DNA of 9,283 nucleotides from JBJXGC01 sp046154545 (lineage in GTDB: Bacteria; Chloroflexota; Dehalococcoidia; Tepidiformales; Tepidiformaceae), in NCBI GenBank assembly GCA_046154545.1, contig JBJXGC010000092.1:1-9283 (forward strand). Reading direction: 5' to 3'. The notes below the pieces were generated by a model. That model searched no databases and was not told the DNA's origin. It saw only the letters and a list, made by a program, of their open reading frames with translations. Shown here piece after piece: positions 1-6,773 of this stretch. Made by a program: the position numbers and the translations under genes. The first letter of the stretch is position 1, and each line of letters opens with the position of its first letter.

Positions 1-2
1 TG

Positions 3-239
3 AACGAGGCCTTCGCCAGCGTCGCCTGCGCCTGCTCCCAGGAGCTGACGCTCGACCCGGCGAAGACGAACCCGAACGGCGGCGCCATCGCCCTCGGCCA
101 CCCGGTGGGGGCGACGGGCGCGATCCTTGTGGTGAAGCTGATGCACGAACTGGAGCGGACAGGCGGGCGCTACGGCCTGGTCAGCCTCTGCATCGGCGGC
201 GGGCAGGGCATCGCGACGATCTTCGAGCGGCTGAATTAG
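3..239 (+). CDS. Thiolase (acetyl-CoA C-acetyltransferase family), C-terminal end
   Basis: Only the last 78 codons are in the window; the 5' part lies upstream. Thiolases join or cleave acyl-CoA units, for example two acetyl-CoA to acetoacetyl-CoA, in the cytoplasm. Both C-terminal catalytic signatures are visible: NGGAIALGHPVGATGA, with the active-site His at fragment residue 33, and CIGGGQG, with the acid/base Cys at residue 63. The N-terminal nucleophile Cys region is not present. The fragment opens with NEAF, which is conserved in the family, and ends with a normal length tail at TAG 237-239. The stop codon is part of a 7-bp tandem repeat. The next gene downstream is convergent. Family assignment is secure; whether the enzyme is biosynthetic or a beta-oxidation thiolase cannot be told from this piece. 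Confidence 0.95.
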   Translation, partial: NEAFASVACACSQELTLDPAKTNPNGGAIALGHPVGATGAILVVKLMHELERTGGRYGLVSLCIGGGQGIATIFERLN

Positions 240-281
240 CTGTTAGCTGTTAGCTGTTAGCTGTTAGCTGTTAGCTGTTAG
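236..281. repeat. Tandem 7-bp repeat (TGTTAGC), about 6.6 copies
   Basis: Five exact copies of TGTTAGC start at 241, followed by six bases of a sixth copy (to 281). Five matching bases (TTAGC) precede them at 236-240, so the array overlaps the thiolase stop codon TAG. The unit is AT-richer than the surrounding DNA. Because 7 is not a multiple of 3, TAG recurs in all three + frames and TAA in all three - frames. It sits between two convergent genes. Confidence 0.93.
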
Positions 282-320
282 TCGTGGTATCGCACGGTCA
301 GCGGCCGCGCACGCGTTCGG

Positions 321-2045
321 TTAACCGTCCGTGACAGTCACTTCCAGGGCGGACGGACGGGCCGCCGTGTGCACGACGCGCTGCACGGCCACGCGCCACG
401 ACGATTCGTTCGCAATGTCCCCACCCGTGTTCGTATTGCGGTCGAACCTTGGGAAGTTCGAGCTGCTGACCTCCAGGCGCAGCCGGTGGCCGGCCGCGAA
501 CTGATAGGCGGTGCCCACGAGGTCGATGTCGTACGTGTAGACCTCCCCCAGATTCAGGAGCTCGGCCTCCTGGCGTGACGTCCGGTAGCGGGCGCGGAGG
601 ATGCCGTCGCAGAGGTTGATGGCACGTCCATCCGGGAAGACATCCACGAGCTTGGCCGTCCAGTCAGTGTCCGGCCCGTCTGTCGCGGCGTGGAGCGTGA
701 GGCGCACCGGCCCCGCCACGGTGAGGGACGCCGCCAGCGGCTCTGAGGTGTAGCAGAGCACATCATCGCGCTGCTCAATCGCCTGTTGGTCGAAGGGGCC
801 GGGTTGACGCACGGGCGCGACGAGCAGGTTGCCGCCACCGGTCGGCACAGGCCGCCCCGGGTCGTAGAGGAAGACGTCCGTTGGCTCGTCCCCCGCGGGC
901 TGCAGCCGCGAAAGTGTGCCGTTGCCGCGAAGGCTGTTCGCGCTGCCGCCACTGTGGAGGTACCAGCGCGCCACGGTGCTCCCCTTCGGCGGCCAGGTTT
1001 CGTCGGAACGCCATTCGTTCGCGCCCATGACGAAATAGCGGACGGCCGGGCCGGTATCGACGGATTCGTCTCCGCGCAGATGGCGGTCCAGCCAGTGGTT
1101 GATGTCGGCGATGACTCCGGAGAAGGCGGCCCCGCCCGTTGGGCCGAATTCGAGCGCCCCCAGGTAGCGGTCGTAGCCGGTGTGCGCCCAAGGGCCGATG
1201 AGCAGCTTCTGGGGCGCGCGCCCGGCCGCCTGCATCCCCTGGAAGTTCCGGAGCGTGCCGCCCAGGAAGATGTCGAACCAGCCGCCGATATGAAACCCAG
1301 GTGTGGCGATGCGGTCGTGCGCATCGGCGATCCGCCAGCGCTGCCAGTAGCCAGTGTCGGCTGTGTGGGCCGTCCAGTCCTTCCAGTACGGCGCGACCTC
1401 CGGGTTCGACATGCCCGGCATCGTGGCGATGGGCAGGTGCGACAGCATCGCCATCGGGTCCGCCATCGCCCCGAGGATCTCCTTGCGAGCAGCCGGCGAG
1501 ACGGGGCAGTCGGCGCGAAGGAACTGGGCCGCGGCCAGGCCGGCGCCCCAGGTACCCATGAACCCGAGTTCGAAGGCGCCGCCCTGGTAGGCCCAGCCCG
1601 CGTGGTAGTCGTCGGCGGTGATGATTGGGACGATGCAGGCCAGGCCAGCCGGCTGTTCCTTCGCCGCCAGCATGGTGGTCGCCCCGAAATAGGAAGCGCC
1701 GAGCACGCCGACCCGCCCGTTGGACCACGGTTGTTTTGCCGCCCAGCCGACCGTGTCCACGCCGTCCTCGCCCTCGTGGGCGAAGGGGTAGAAGATGCCT
1801 TCGCTCGAGGCCCGGCCGCGCGTGTCCTGGACGACGACGGCGTAACCCCGTTCCGCGAGTTTGACCCACTGGGGAAGGACGCCGAGCCCGCCCATCGAGA
1901 CCTCTTTGTCGTACGGGGTACGGACGACGACCACCGGCGCGGGAGGCCCTTCCAGCGGCCGGAAGACGTCGGCGTAGGTGGTGACGCCGTCACGGAGCTT
2001 GATGGGCATGTCTTTTTCGACAAGGACGCGTGCGACTTTCGCCAT
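321..2045 (-). CDS. CocE/NonD family hydrolase (X-Pro dipeptidyl-peptidase S15-like)
   Basis: This 574-aa alpha/beta hydrolase has the size and layout of the cocaine esterase/glutaryl-7-ACA acylase family, which cleaves ester or amide bonds of varied substrates. The nucleophile is S118 in GASYFG, the acid D258 in GGWFD and the base H288 in GPWAH. Y45 in RTPYDK occupies the position of the oxyanion tyrosine. These positions lie within about one residue of those known for CocE (S117, D259, H287, Y44). Residues about 1-320 form the hydrolase core with a helical insert, and about 325-565 the beta-rich PepX_C jelly-roll domain. There is no signal peptide, so it is probably cytoplasmic. The ATG at 2045 gives the normal N-terminus; no strong Shine-Dalgarno sequence precedes it (M13 is an alternative start). 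It lies 45 bp downstream of ligD on the same strand. The true substrate cannot be deduced. Confidence 0.93.
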   Translation of the reverse strand: MAKVARVLVEKDMPIKLRDGVTTYADVFRPLEGPPAPVVVVRTPYDKEVSMGGLGVLPQWVKLAERGYAVVVQDTRGRASSEGIFYPFAHEGEDGVDTVGWAAKQPWSNGRVGVLGASYFGATTMLAAKEQPAGLACIVPIITADDYHAGWAYQGGAFELGFMGTWGAGLAAAQFLRADCPVSPAARKEILGAMADPMAMLSHLPIATMPGMSNPEVAPYWKDWTAHTADTGYWQRWRIADAHDRIATPGFHIGGWFDIFLGGTLRNFQGMQAAGRAPQKLLIGPWAHTGYDRYLGALEFGPTGGAAFSGVIADINHWLDRHLRGDESVDTGPAVRYFVMGANEWRSDETWPPKGSTVARWYLHSGGSANSLRGNGTLSRLQPAGDEPTDVFLYDPGRPVPTGGGNLLVAPVRQPGPFDQQAIEQRDDVLCYTSEPLAASLTVAGPVRLTLHAATDGPDTDWTAKLVDVFPDGRAINLCDGILRARYRTSRQEAELLNLGEVYTYDIDLVGTAYQFAAGHRLRLEVSSSNFPRFDRNTNTGGDIANESSWRVAVQRVVHTAARPSALEVTVTDG

Positions 2046-2074
2046 AACCGGACCGCCTGGTGGAGATGCGGCGC

Positions 2075-2080
2075 AGTCTA
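2075..2080 (-). promoter_or_regulatory. Putative -10 element upstream of the CocE/NonD gene
   Basis: In the 45-bp gap after ligD the - strand reads TTAGACTGCGCC, containing the -10-like hexamer TAGACT about 30 bp before the ATG at 2045. No convincing -35 is visible, and the region upstream is the ligD 3' end. It could allow the hydrolase to be transcribed apart from ligD. Sequence match only. Confidence 0.3.
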
Positions 2081-2090
2081 ACAGGCCGCG

Positions 2091-4640
2091 TCAGGCAGGG
2101 CTGAGGCTGGGCAGCGTCTGTTGGAGCGACGCCATAGGGGCGAACCGGTCACCCGAGTCGGCGACCCGTTGGAGCACATCCGGCGCCTGGAACGAGAGCA
2201 ACGTCGCATCCCGTTCCGAAACCGCGGCCGCAATCTCTTCCCAGCTGACCGGCGTTGAGACCGTCGGCGCCTCGCGTGCGCGGAGCGAGTAGACACCGAT
2301 GGTCGTCTTGTGCTCGTCGTTCTGGCTCCAGTCGATGAGGACCTTCCCCGCCCGGACCGCCTTGCTCATCGACGAGACAACGCGTTTGGGCATCTGGCGC
2401 TCAAGGATTTTCGCGACAGCCAGGGCGAATTGCTTCGTTTCGTCGTAGGTCGTGGGCGTGTTCAGGGGCAGATACACCTGCATCCCCTTCGAACCGGACG
2501 TTTTCGCCACGCCGCTCAGGCCGAGGTTGTCGAACAGCTCCCGGAGCGCGAGCGCGACCTCGGCACAATCGAGGAGGTCAGCCGGCGGCCCGGGATCCAG
2601 GTCGAACACGACACACGTGGGCCGCGCCATGTCCTCGGCCAGGGAGAGTGACGGATGCAGTTCGAGCGCCGCAAGGTTCGCCAACCAGACGACTGTGGGC
2701 AGGTCATCGACGAGGATGTACGAGATGTCCCGGGAGCTATGGCGGCTGTAGACACGCGCCTTGTGCACCCAGGCAGGGGTGTGCGAGGGCGCGTCCTTTT
2801 CGAAGAAGAACGGCCCGGCCGGTCCATCGGGGTACCGTTTGCGGGTCATCTGGCGGCCGCGGTAATGGGGAAGCGCCACAGGTGCGATGCGGGTGTAGTA
2901 GTCGATGACCTGGGCCTTGGTGAACCCTGTGGCGTAGAGCTGCTTGTCGAGGTTTGAGAGGACGAGCTCGCGTCCCTCTACCGTGATCGGGACAGACCTT
3001 GAGCTGGCCGCCCGGGCAAGCGGCTGCTCCGGCGCCTCGCCGGGCGCATCCAACGGCCGCGACGGGGCCGCCGCGGTGCTCTCCGCTACGGCGCGGGCCG
3101 CCCGGCGGCCGCCCGGCCCCTTGCGTCCCACGACTTCGGACGCCACTGGTGAGCGTGTCGCGGGCGTTTCGAGGATGACGTCGCGCGGGTCTTTGTCCGG
3201 GCGCAGCCCTTTGAACGACGGATGCCGGAACGTGCCGGCTTCCGTCCACTCGAAGAAGTCGACCTCGCAGACCAGTTCGGGCGCGGCGAAGATGGCGCCT
3301 GGCTCAGGGATGCCGACATCGAACGGGCTGCGGTCCACTCGGCGCGCGGTGAGGGCCGGTATCAGCGTGCGGAAGAGTCGGTCGTCGAACCCGGTCCCCA
3401 CCTTGCCAGCGAAGTGGAACCGCTGAGGGACGCCGGTGCGAGCTGATTCGTCCCGGGAGATGTCGTAGTAGCCGACCAGCACGGCGCCGAGCGAGTCTTC
3501 GCGATTGCCAGCGCCGGGTGTCCAGCCAGCGATAACGAACTCCTGGCGAAGGGTGTTCTTCACCTTCAGCCAGGCGCCGCTGCGCCGCCCGGGCTCGTAG
3601 GGGCTATCCAGCCGCTTGGCGACCACGCCTTCGAGACCCTGCGCCTTGCTGGCGGCATACATCGCCTGGCCGTCGCCCGGATGGGAGGCTGGGGTCTTCC
3701 ATGATGGCCCCTCCAGGTCGAGGGCCTCGAGCAGCCGGCGGCGCTCCCGATAGGGCAGGGGCATGAGCGAGTGGCCGTCGAGGTAGAGCAGGTCGAAGAT
3801 CATGAAGGCGGCCGGGACCTCCTGCATCCGGCGGCGGACGTCCCCCGGACGTGTGAGCCCCAGGCGGTTCTGAAGCAGTTCGAAGCTGGGCGCGCCTGAT
3901 TCCGTGAAAGCGACGATTTCGCCGTCGAGGATGACCTCGCGGGCGCCCAGCGACTCGCCGAGAGCGGCCAGCTCGGGAAACTGCTTGGTGCTGTCGAGCA
4001 TGTTGCGGCTCTGCAGGCGGATGCGGCCGCCCTGGACGTAGGCCACGGCCCGGACCCCGTCCCACTTCACTTCGAAGGCGTACTCGGTGTCGTTCTTCGG
4101 CAGCGGCGCGAGCTTGCAGAGCATCGGCTCGATCGACGTGGGCATGGGCTCGCGCCCGGGGTCCTGGGGCGGGTCCATGCGGTGGATCATCCAGTTCTTG
4201 CCGTCCGTCCGGAAGAGGACGTACTTGCCCTGGACGCGGCCGCCATGAAGCACGACCTGGACTTCGTCGTCCCACCACTTCACCAGGTCGTAGGTGCCGC
4301 GGTCCCAGGCGATGACCTTGCCGCCGCCGTACTCCTTGTCCGGGATCTCGCCCGCGAAATCGAGGTACGAGAGCGGATGGTCCTCGGTCTGGACGGCGAG
4401 GTGGTTCTGTTTCGGGTCGGGCGGCACACCTTTCGGCAACGCCCAGGAGACGAGGACGCCATCTCGCTCGAGGCGAAAGTCCCAGTGGAGGGCCGTCGCA
4501 TGGTGCTCCTGGACGACGAACCGCAGCTTCGCGCCGGGCGAGGGCGCCGCGGAGCCGTCCGGTTCGGCCGTCTTCGAGAAGTCGCGCATTTGCCGGTAAG
4601 TGGCGAGCTTCTCGTCCGGCGGGACAGCCGTGCCCCGCAC
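2091..4640 (-). CDS. ligD: Multidomain DNA ligase D (3'-phosphoesterase, ATP-dependent ligase, polymerase/primase)
   Basis: LigD trims, fills and seals double-strand breaks with Ku in bacterial non-homologous end joining. From the GTG at 4640 it has 849 codons, close to Pseudomonas aeruginosa LigD (about 840), and the same PE-LIG-POL order. The phosphoesterase domain (about 18-165) shows metal and catalytic residues in QEHHATALHWDFRLE (H46, H52, D54) and H88 in TEDHP. The ligase has the adenylated lysine K192 in FEVKWDG, then FDLLYLDG, EGVVAKR and WLKVK, with an OB fold to about 490. An Ala/Pro/Arg-rich linker follows. The polymerase domain has D680 and D682 in VFDLDPG, TSGSKGMQVYLP, and D770 in LIDWSQ. 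All catalytic residues are present. The start is uncertain: the open frame runs upstream into an amidase remnant with no stop, no Shine-Dalgarno sequence precedes GTG 4640, and ATG 4589 or GTG 4652 are alternatives. No ku gene is in the window. Confidence 0.92.
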   Translation of the reverse strand: MRGTAVPPDEKLATYRQMRDFSKTAEPDGSAAPSPGAKLRFVVQEHHATALHWDFRLERDGVLVSWALPKGVPPDPKQNHLAVQTEDHPLSYLDFAGEIPDKEYGGGKVIAWDRGTYDLVKWWDDEVQVVLHGGRVQGKYVLFRTDGKNWMIHRMDPPQDPGREPMPTSIEPMLCKLAPLPKNDTEYAFEVKWDGVRAVAYVQGGRIRLQSRNMLDSTKQFPELAALGESLGAREVILDGEIVAFTESGAPSFELLQNRLGLTRPGDVRRRMQEVPAAFMIFDLLYLDGHSLMPLPYRERRRLLEALDLEGPSWKTPASHPGDGQAMYAASKAQGLEGVVAKRLDSPYEPGRRSGAWLKVKNTLRQEFVIAGWTPGAGNREDSLGAVLVGYYDISRDESARTGVPQRFHFAGKVGTGFDDRLFRTLIPALTARRVDRSPFDVGIPEPGAIFAAPELVCEVDFFEWTEAGTFRHPSFKGLRPDKDPRDVILETPATRSPVASEVVGRKGPGGRRAARAVAESTAAAPSRPLDAPGEAPEQPLARAASSRSVPITVEGRELVLSNLDKQLYATGFTKAQVIDYYTRIAPVALPHYRGRQMTRKRYPDGPAGPFFFEKDAPSHTPAWVHKARVYSRHSSRDISYILVDDLPTVVWLANLAALELHPSLSLAEDMARPTCVVFDLDPGPPADLLDCAEVALALRELFDNLGLSGVAKTSGSKGMQVYLPLNTPTTYDETKQFALAVAKILERQMPKRVVSSMSKAVRAGKVLIDWSQNDEHKTTIGVYSLRAREAPTVSTPVSWEEIAAAVSERDATLLSFQAPDVLQRVADSGDRFAPMASLQQTLPSLSPA

Positions 4641-4848
4641 GATCCGGGTCACGCCGAGTTCGGCGGTGAGCCGGCTGATGCTGGCCCGGCCGGGAACACG
4701 GCCGCGGGTGGGCTTCAGTCCCACGAGGCCGCACCAGCCCGCCGGCAGCCGCGTGGAGCCGCCGCCGTCGTTGGCGTGGGCGAGGGGGACCATCCCCGCG
4801 GCGACGGCAGCCGCGGAGCCACCGCGCGAGCCAGAAGGCGAGCGCGAG

Positions 4849-5012
4849 GCAAGTATGGCCGGCGGCCAGAACGAGGGATGAAAAGTGCTGCGCCTTCGGC
4901 TCCCCCTCGCCCCGCGCACGGGGAGAGGGGGCAGGGGGTGAGGGCTGCGCCGGCCACGCGGAGCCCAACGGTACCCCCGAGCCTGCCCCCTAAGGACGAG
5001 TTTTCAGACCAG
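4849..5012. mobile_element. Inserted GC-rich palindromic element (repeat/MITE-like)
   Basis: About 164 bp separate two halves of the amidase that join cleanly if it is removed: NNPSDL on one side, SRSPSGSRGGSAAA on the other. The length is not a multiple of three and causes the frameshift. Removal leaves a 2-bp ambiguity (AG on the + strand), so the target duplication is at most 2 bp. Inside are a 13-bp-arm hairpin with one mismatch (4902-4914 with 4919-4931, loop CGCA) and a perfect 10-bp inverted pair, AGGGGGCAGG at 4926-4935 and CCTGCCCCCT at 4982-4991. It encodes nothing recognisable. On the - strand it translates to the peptide LTPCPLSP, a pattern I associate with dispersed GC-rich intergenic repeats in other genomes. 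No transposase and no clear terminal inverted repeats are seen. Confidence 0.65.
4902..4931. repeat. GC-rich hairpin inside the amidase insert
   Basis: The arms CCCCCTCGCCCCG and CGGGGAGAGGGGG pair over 13 positions with one G-A mismatch around a 4-nt loop. It is very stable but has no T-run directly after it on either strand, so it is not a typical intrinsic terminator. It could still impede transcription into ligD. Confidence 0.8.
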
Positions 5013-5513
5013 AGGTCCGAGGGGTTGTTCGTCGGGCCATACGAGAGGGGCTGGGTCGTCGGGCAGGAGCCGAGTTCGGGCGTGTTCGTCTTGCCGAGGG
5101 TGATGAACCCGGCGGCGCGGAAGCGGGCGCCCAGCACGGTACCCTCGTCCGAGCGGTGCCCGGCAGCCTTGAGCATGCGGCTGCCAGCGTAGTAGGGCAG
5201 GCCTGCCTGGTTCGCGCCGATGTCCTTCAGGAGGAACGGCACGCCCCGGAAGGGGCCGTCCGAGAGGCCGGGAGCGGCCGCGGCGCGGCGTGCATCCTCG
5301 AAGAGCGGGATGATGACGGCGTTGTCGGCCGGGTTGCGCGCCTCGATCCGGGCGATAGCTGCCTCCACCAGTTGGAGGGTGACCTCATTGCGCCGGACGA
5401 GTTCGGCCTGGGCAGTGGCGTCGAGGGTTTCGAAGGGGTCCATGGGGCGCGCCTCCCGGGGAGGGATGGGTCGAAATCTACGCGAACGCTCCTGCGGGCG
5501 CGACGGCATGGCC

Positions 5514-6137
5514 TCACCCCCGGTCCACGGCCGTGAGGAGGCCGTCGAGGTGGCAGGTGTCGTTCTGGCGGACGAGGACCAGGTGGCCGGCCCGGTCGAG
5601 CGCGACCTCGGTGATGGAACAGTTCGCGGTCTCGAACGAGCCACGGCGGGAGCGGTCCATCCCGAGCACCTGGTAGCAGACGGCGGAGACGACGCCTCCG
5701 TGAGCGACGGCCGCGATGGTCTGCTTCGTGGCAGCGAACCGCTGGAGGACGTCCTGGACGCGGGCGTGGAACTCGTCGCGCCCCTCCTCACCGGGGAAGG
5801 TAGGGCGGATGCCCTTCTGCCAGGCGGCCATCATCTCCGGGAACTTCTCGCGGATCTGAGGGCCGGTCAGGCCGCTGGCGGCCCCCATGTCGTACTCCAT
5901 GAGGCCCGGTTCGGACTCGATCTCGATCCCGATCGCAGCCGAGAAGACGGAGGCGGTGTCGAAGGCGCGCTTCAGGGGGCTGCTCACGAGCCGGTCGATT
6001 TTCAGCCCACGGAGGCGTTCAGCGGTAGCTTCGGCCTGGGCGCGGCCGAGGGCGGTGAGGCCGAAGTCGAGGCGGCCCTGGACGAAGCCTGCGGCGTTGC
6101 CCTCGGACTCGCCGTGCCGGATGAGGATGAGCTTCAC
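5514..6137 (-). CDS. Histidine phosphatase family protein (phosphoglycerate mutase-like)
   Basis: This 207-aa protein belongs to the branch-2-type histidine phosphatases, which transfer or hydrolyse phosphate through a phosphohistidine. The N-terminal VKLILIRHGESEGN carries the nucleophile H8 and R7. R57 in SSPLKRA, the acid/base E81 in GLMEYDMG and H146 in VAHGGV complete the active site. The GTG start at 6137 is chosen because GGAGG lies 7 nt upstream and the RHG motif then falls at the usual residue 8. The open frame continues upstream to 6317, but that part has no family similarity. The protein is complete and cytoplasmic, with no signal peptide. It lies 70 bp upstream of the amidase remnant on the same strand. 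The substrate is unknown: phosphoglycerate mutase, alpha-ribazole phosphatase (CobC) and general sugar-phosphate phosphatases share these motifs, and no cobalamin genes are nearby. Confidence 0.92.
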   Translation of the reverse strand: MKLILIRHGESEGNAAGFVQGRLDFGLTALGRAQAEATAERLRGLKIDRLVSSPLKRAFDTASVFSAAIGIEIESEPGLMEYDMGAASGLTGPQIREKFPEMMAAWQKGIRPTFPGEEGRDEFHARVQDVLQRFAATKQTIAAVAHGGVVSAVCYQVLGMDRSRRGSFETANCSITEVALDRAGHLVLVRQNDTCHLDGLLTAVDRG

Positions 6138-6333
6138 GGGCGAGCCTCCGGGGGGCGTCTGGGAGTGTGGGTCGTAGCCGGGTGCATCCGTCCTCCAAAG
6201 CGATGGCGAGCTGTTCGGGCTGCGCGGCACGGAAACGGAGCCCGTCGCGGCCTTCCCCATGGTATTGGCACGGGCCGTCTCGGAACACGGGCTCCACCCG
6301 GTCGCGGCGAAGTCCACCTACCGGCGAATGCTC
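6138..6333. other. Gap between hicA and the phosphatase gene, no confident gene
   Basis: These 196 bp contain the phosphatase ribosome binding site at the left end and otherwise no feature I can support. Frames stay open here on both strands, as expected for GC-rich DNA. One - frame (about 6297-6145) reads GRDGLRFRAAQPEQLAIALE, which faintly recalls the C-terminal donor-binding segment of GT4 glycosyltransferases, too weak to call a gene. Confidence 0.5.
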
Positions 6334-6524
6334 CTACCCCGGCGGGTCAGGAATTCCGAGTTCGCGGCAGATGTGCCTCGCGACGGCATTCTTGACCTCC
6401 GTATGCCGGGCACGCCCTGCCGCGACGTATCTCCGGCGTTGACCCATATCGAGTGATTCGACCCTTCCCGGAGGATCGAGCAGCCATTTGCGGTGAGGTG
6501 GCGGACGAGCGCGGTGCGCTTCAC
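6334..6524 (-). pseudogene. hicA: HicA-type toxin, frameshifted
   Basis: HicA toxins are small double-stranded-RNA-binding-fold mRNA interferases neutralised by HicB. The reading starts at GTG 6524, overlapping the hicB stop in a GTGA, which is typical of a translationally coupled pair. The N-terminal half is well conserved: VKRTALVRHLTANGC, then LREGSNHSIWVN with the catalytic His at residue 24, the same position as in E. coli HicA. After GVP the frame is wrong. One base is missing near 6406-6411; restoring it gives RHTEVKNAVARHICRELGIP and a TAG at 6334-6336, a normal HicA ending of about 63 aa. As written, translation instead runs to 6318 and gives a 68-aa protein without the conserved last helix, probably inactive. 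A sequencing error in the CCGGG run would look the same. Confidence 0.82.
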
Positions 6525-6739
6525 GCCAGCACGAGTGTCTGGCTGCGTGCGGCGGGAGACGCGCGCTTGAGCGCCTCCTCTCGCATCACGTCGAGCATCA
6601 GCCCGACGGCTGCGGCGAGGTCGTCGAGGACTTCCGCGATCGTCTCGCCCTGGCCGTTGGCGCCGGGCACCTCGGCGCACCGTGCCCAGAATCCGCCCTC
6701 TTCGGCCGGCTCGATGATGGCCGTGAACTCGTTCCGCAT
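6521..6739 (-). CDS. hicB: HicB-family antitoxin
   Basis: This 72-aa protein matches short HicB antitoxins: a beta-rich opening MRNEFTAIIEPAEEGGFWARCAEVPGA, then GQGETIAEVLDDLAAAVGLML, the usual helix of the partial RNase H-like HicB fold. It would bind and block HicA. No separate C-terminal DNA-binding domain is present, so operon autoregulation by this protein is doubtful. The gene order is hicB then hicA with a 4-bp overlap, a common arrangement for short HicB. ATG 6739 is preferred; an in-frame GTG at 6745 adds two residues. Neither has a Shine-Dalgarno sequence, but a -10-like TATACT lies directly upstream, suggesting a leaderless message. The NHL-repeat gene ends 28 bp upstream. The antitoxin appears intact although its toxin is broken. 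Confidence 0.85.
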   Translation of the reverse strand: MRNEFTAIIEPAEEGGFWARCAEVPGANGQGETIAEVLDDLAAAVGLMLDVMREEALKRASPAARSQTLVLA

Positions 6740-6745
6740 GCCCAC

Positions 6746-6751
6746 AGTATA
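6746..6751 (-). promoter_or_regulatory. Putative -10 box (TATACT) of hicBA
   Basis: On the - strand TATACT (5 of 6 to TATAAT) ends 6 nt before the hicB ATG at 6739. Transcription would start at or next to the ATG, fitting a leaderless transcript and the absence of a ribosome binding site. The upstream 17-19-bp region is GC-rich and has no good -35 hexamer. Confidence 0.45.
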
Positions 6752-6773
6752 CCGCGCGCCGCAGGCCCCGGGA

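Larger units (their letters stand above)
4623..5443 (-). pseudogene. Amidase-signature family enzyme, interrupted and truncated
   Basis: Amidase-signature enzymes hydrolyse amides with a Ser-cisSer-Lys triad. The start is clear: ATG 5443 behind GGGAGG with an 8-nt spacer. Codons 1-144 encode a normal N-terminus with the catalytic lysine K73 in VPFLLKD, then GKTNTPELG and GPTNNPSDL. At 5012 the frame is broken by about 164 bp of foreign-looking DNA. From 4847 down, the rest of the signature appears in another frame: SGSRGGSAAAVAAG (the second Ser of the usual GSSGG is Arg) and NDGGGSTRLPAGWCGL, whose Ser (codon 4755-4757) is the expected nucleophile. Homology continues through LKPTRGR to about VRGTAV at 4623. 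There the sequence changes directly into LigD. The family is usually 450-500 aa, so more than half is missing. Read from 5443, the frame runs through the insert and stops at 4715. An active amidase is very unlikely. Confidence 0.88.

Noticed and set aside
318..327. CGGTTAACCG palindrome at the end of the CocE/NonD gene as a terminator
   Set aside because: Only a 10-bp palindrome with no loop and no T-run; it overlaps the stop codon and is too weak to call.
786..2081. 431-codon open frame on the + strand opposite the CocE/NonD gene
   Set aside because: Arg/Ala/Gly-rich with no family motifs and fully antisense to a gene with an intact catalytic triad; a by-product of GC-rich codon use.
4641..4919. 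Starting LigD at ATG 4919
   Set aside because: That start lies within the inserted palindromic DNA and would put insert plus amidase residues ahead of LigD; no ribosome binding site supports it.
4902..4931. Hairpin in the insert as an intrinsic terminator
   Set aside because: No T-run directly follows on either strand; listed as a repeat instead.
6138..6317. 60-residue N-terminal extension of the histidine phosphatase
   Set aside because: No similarity to the family, and a GTG with a well-spaced GGAGG at 6137 puts the RHG motif at its usual place.
5220..6395. 391-codon + strand open frame across the phosphatase and amidase starts
   Set aside because: Low-complexity composition, no motifs, antisense to two supported genes.
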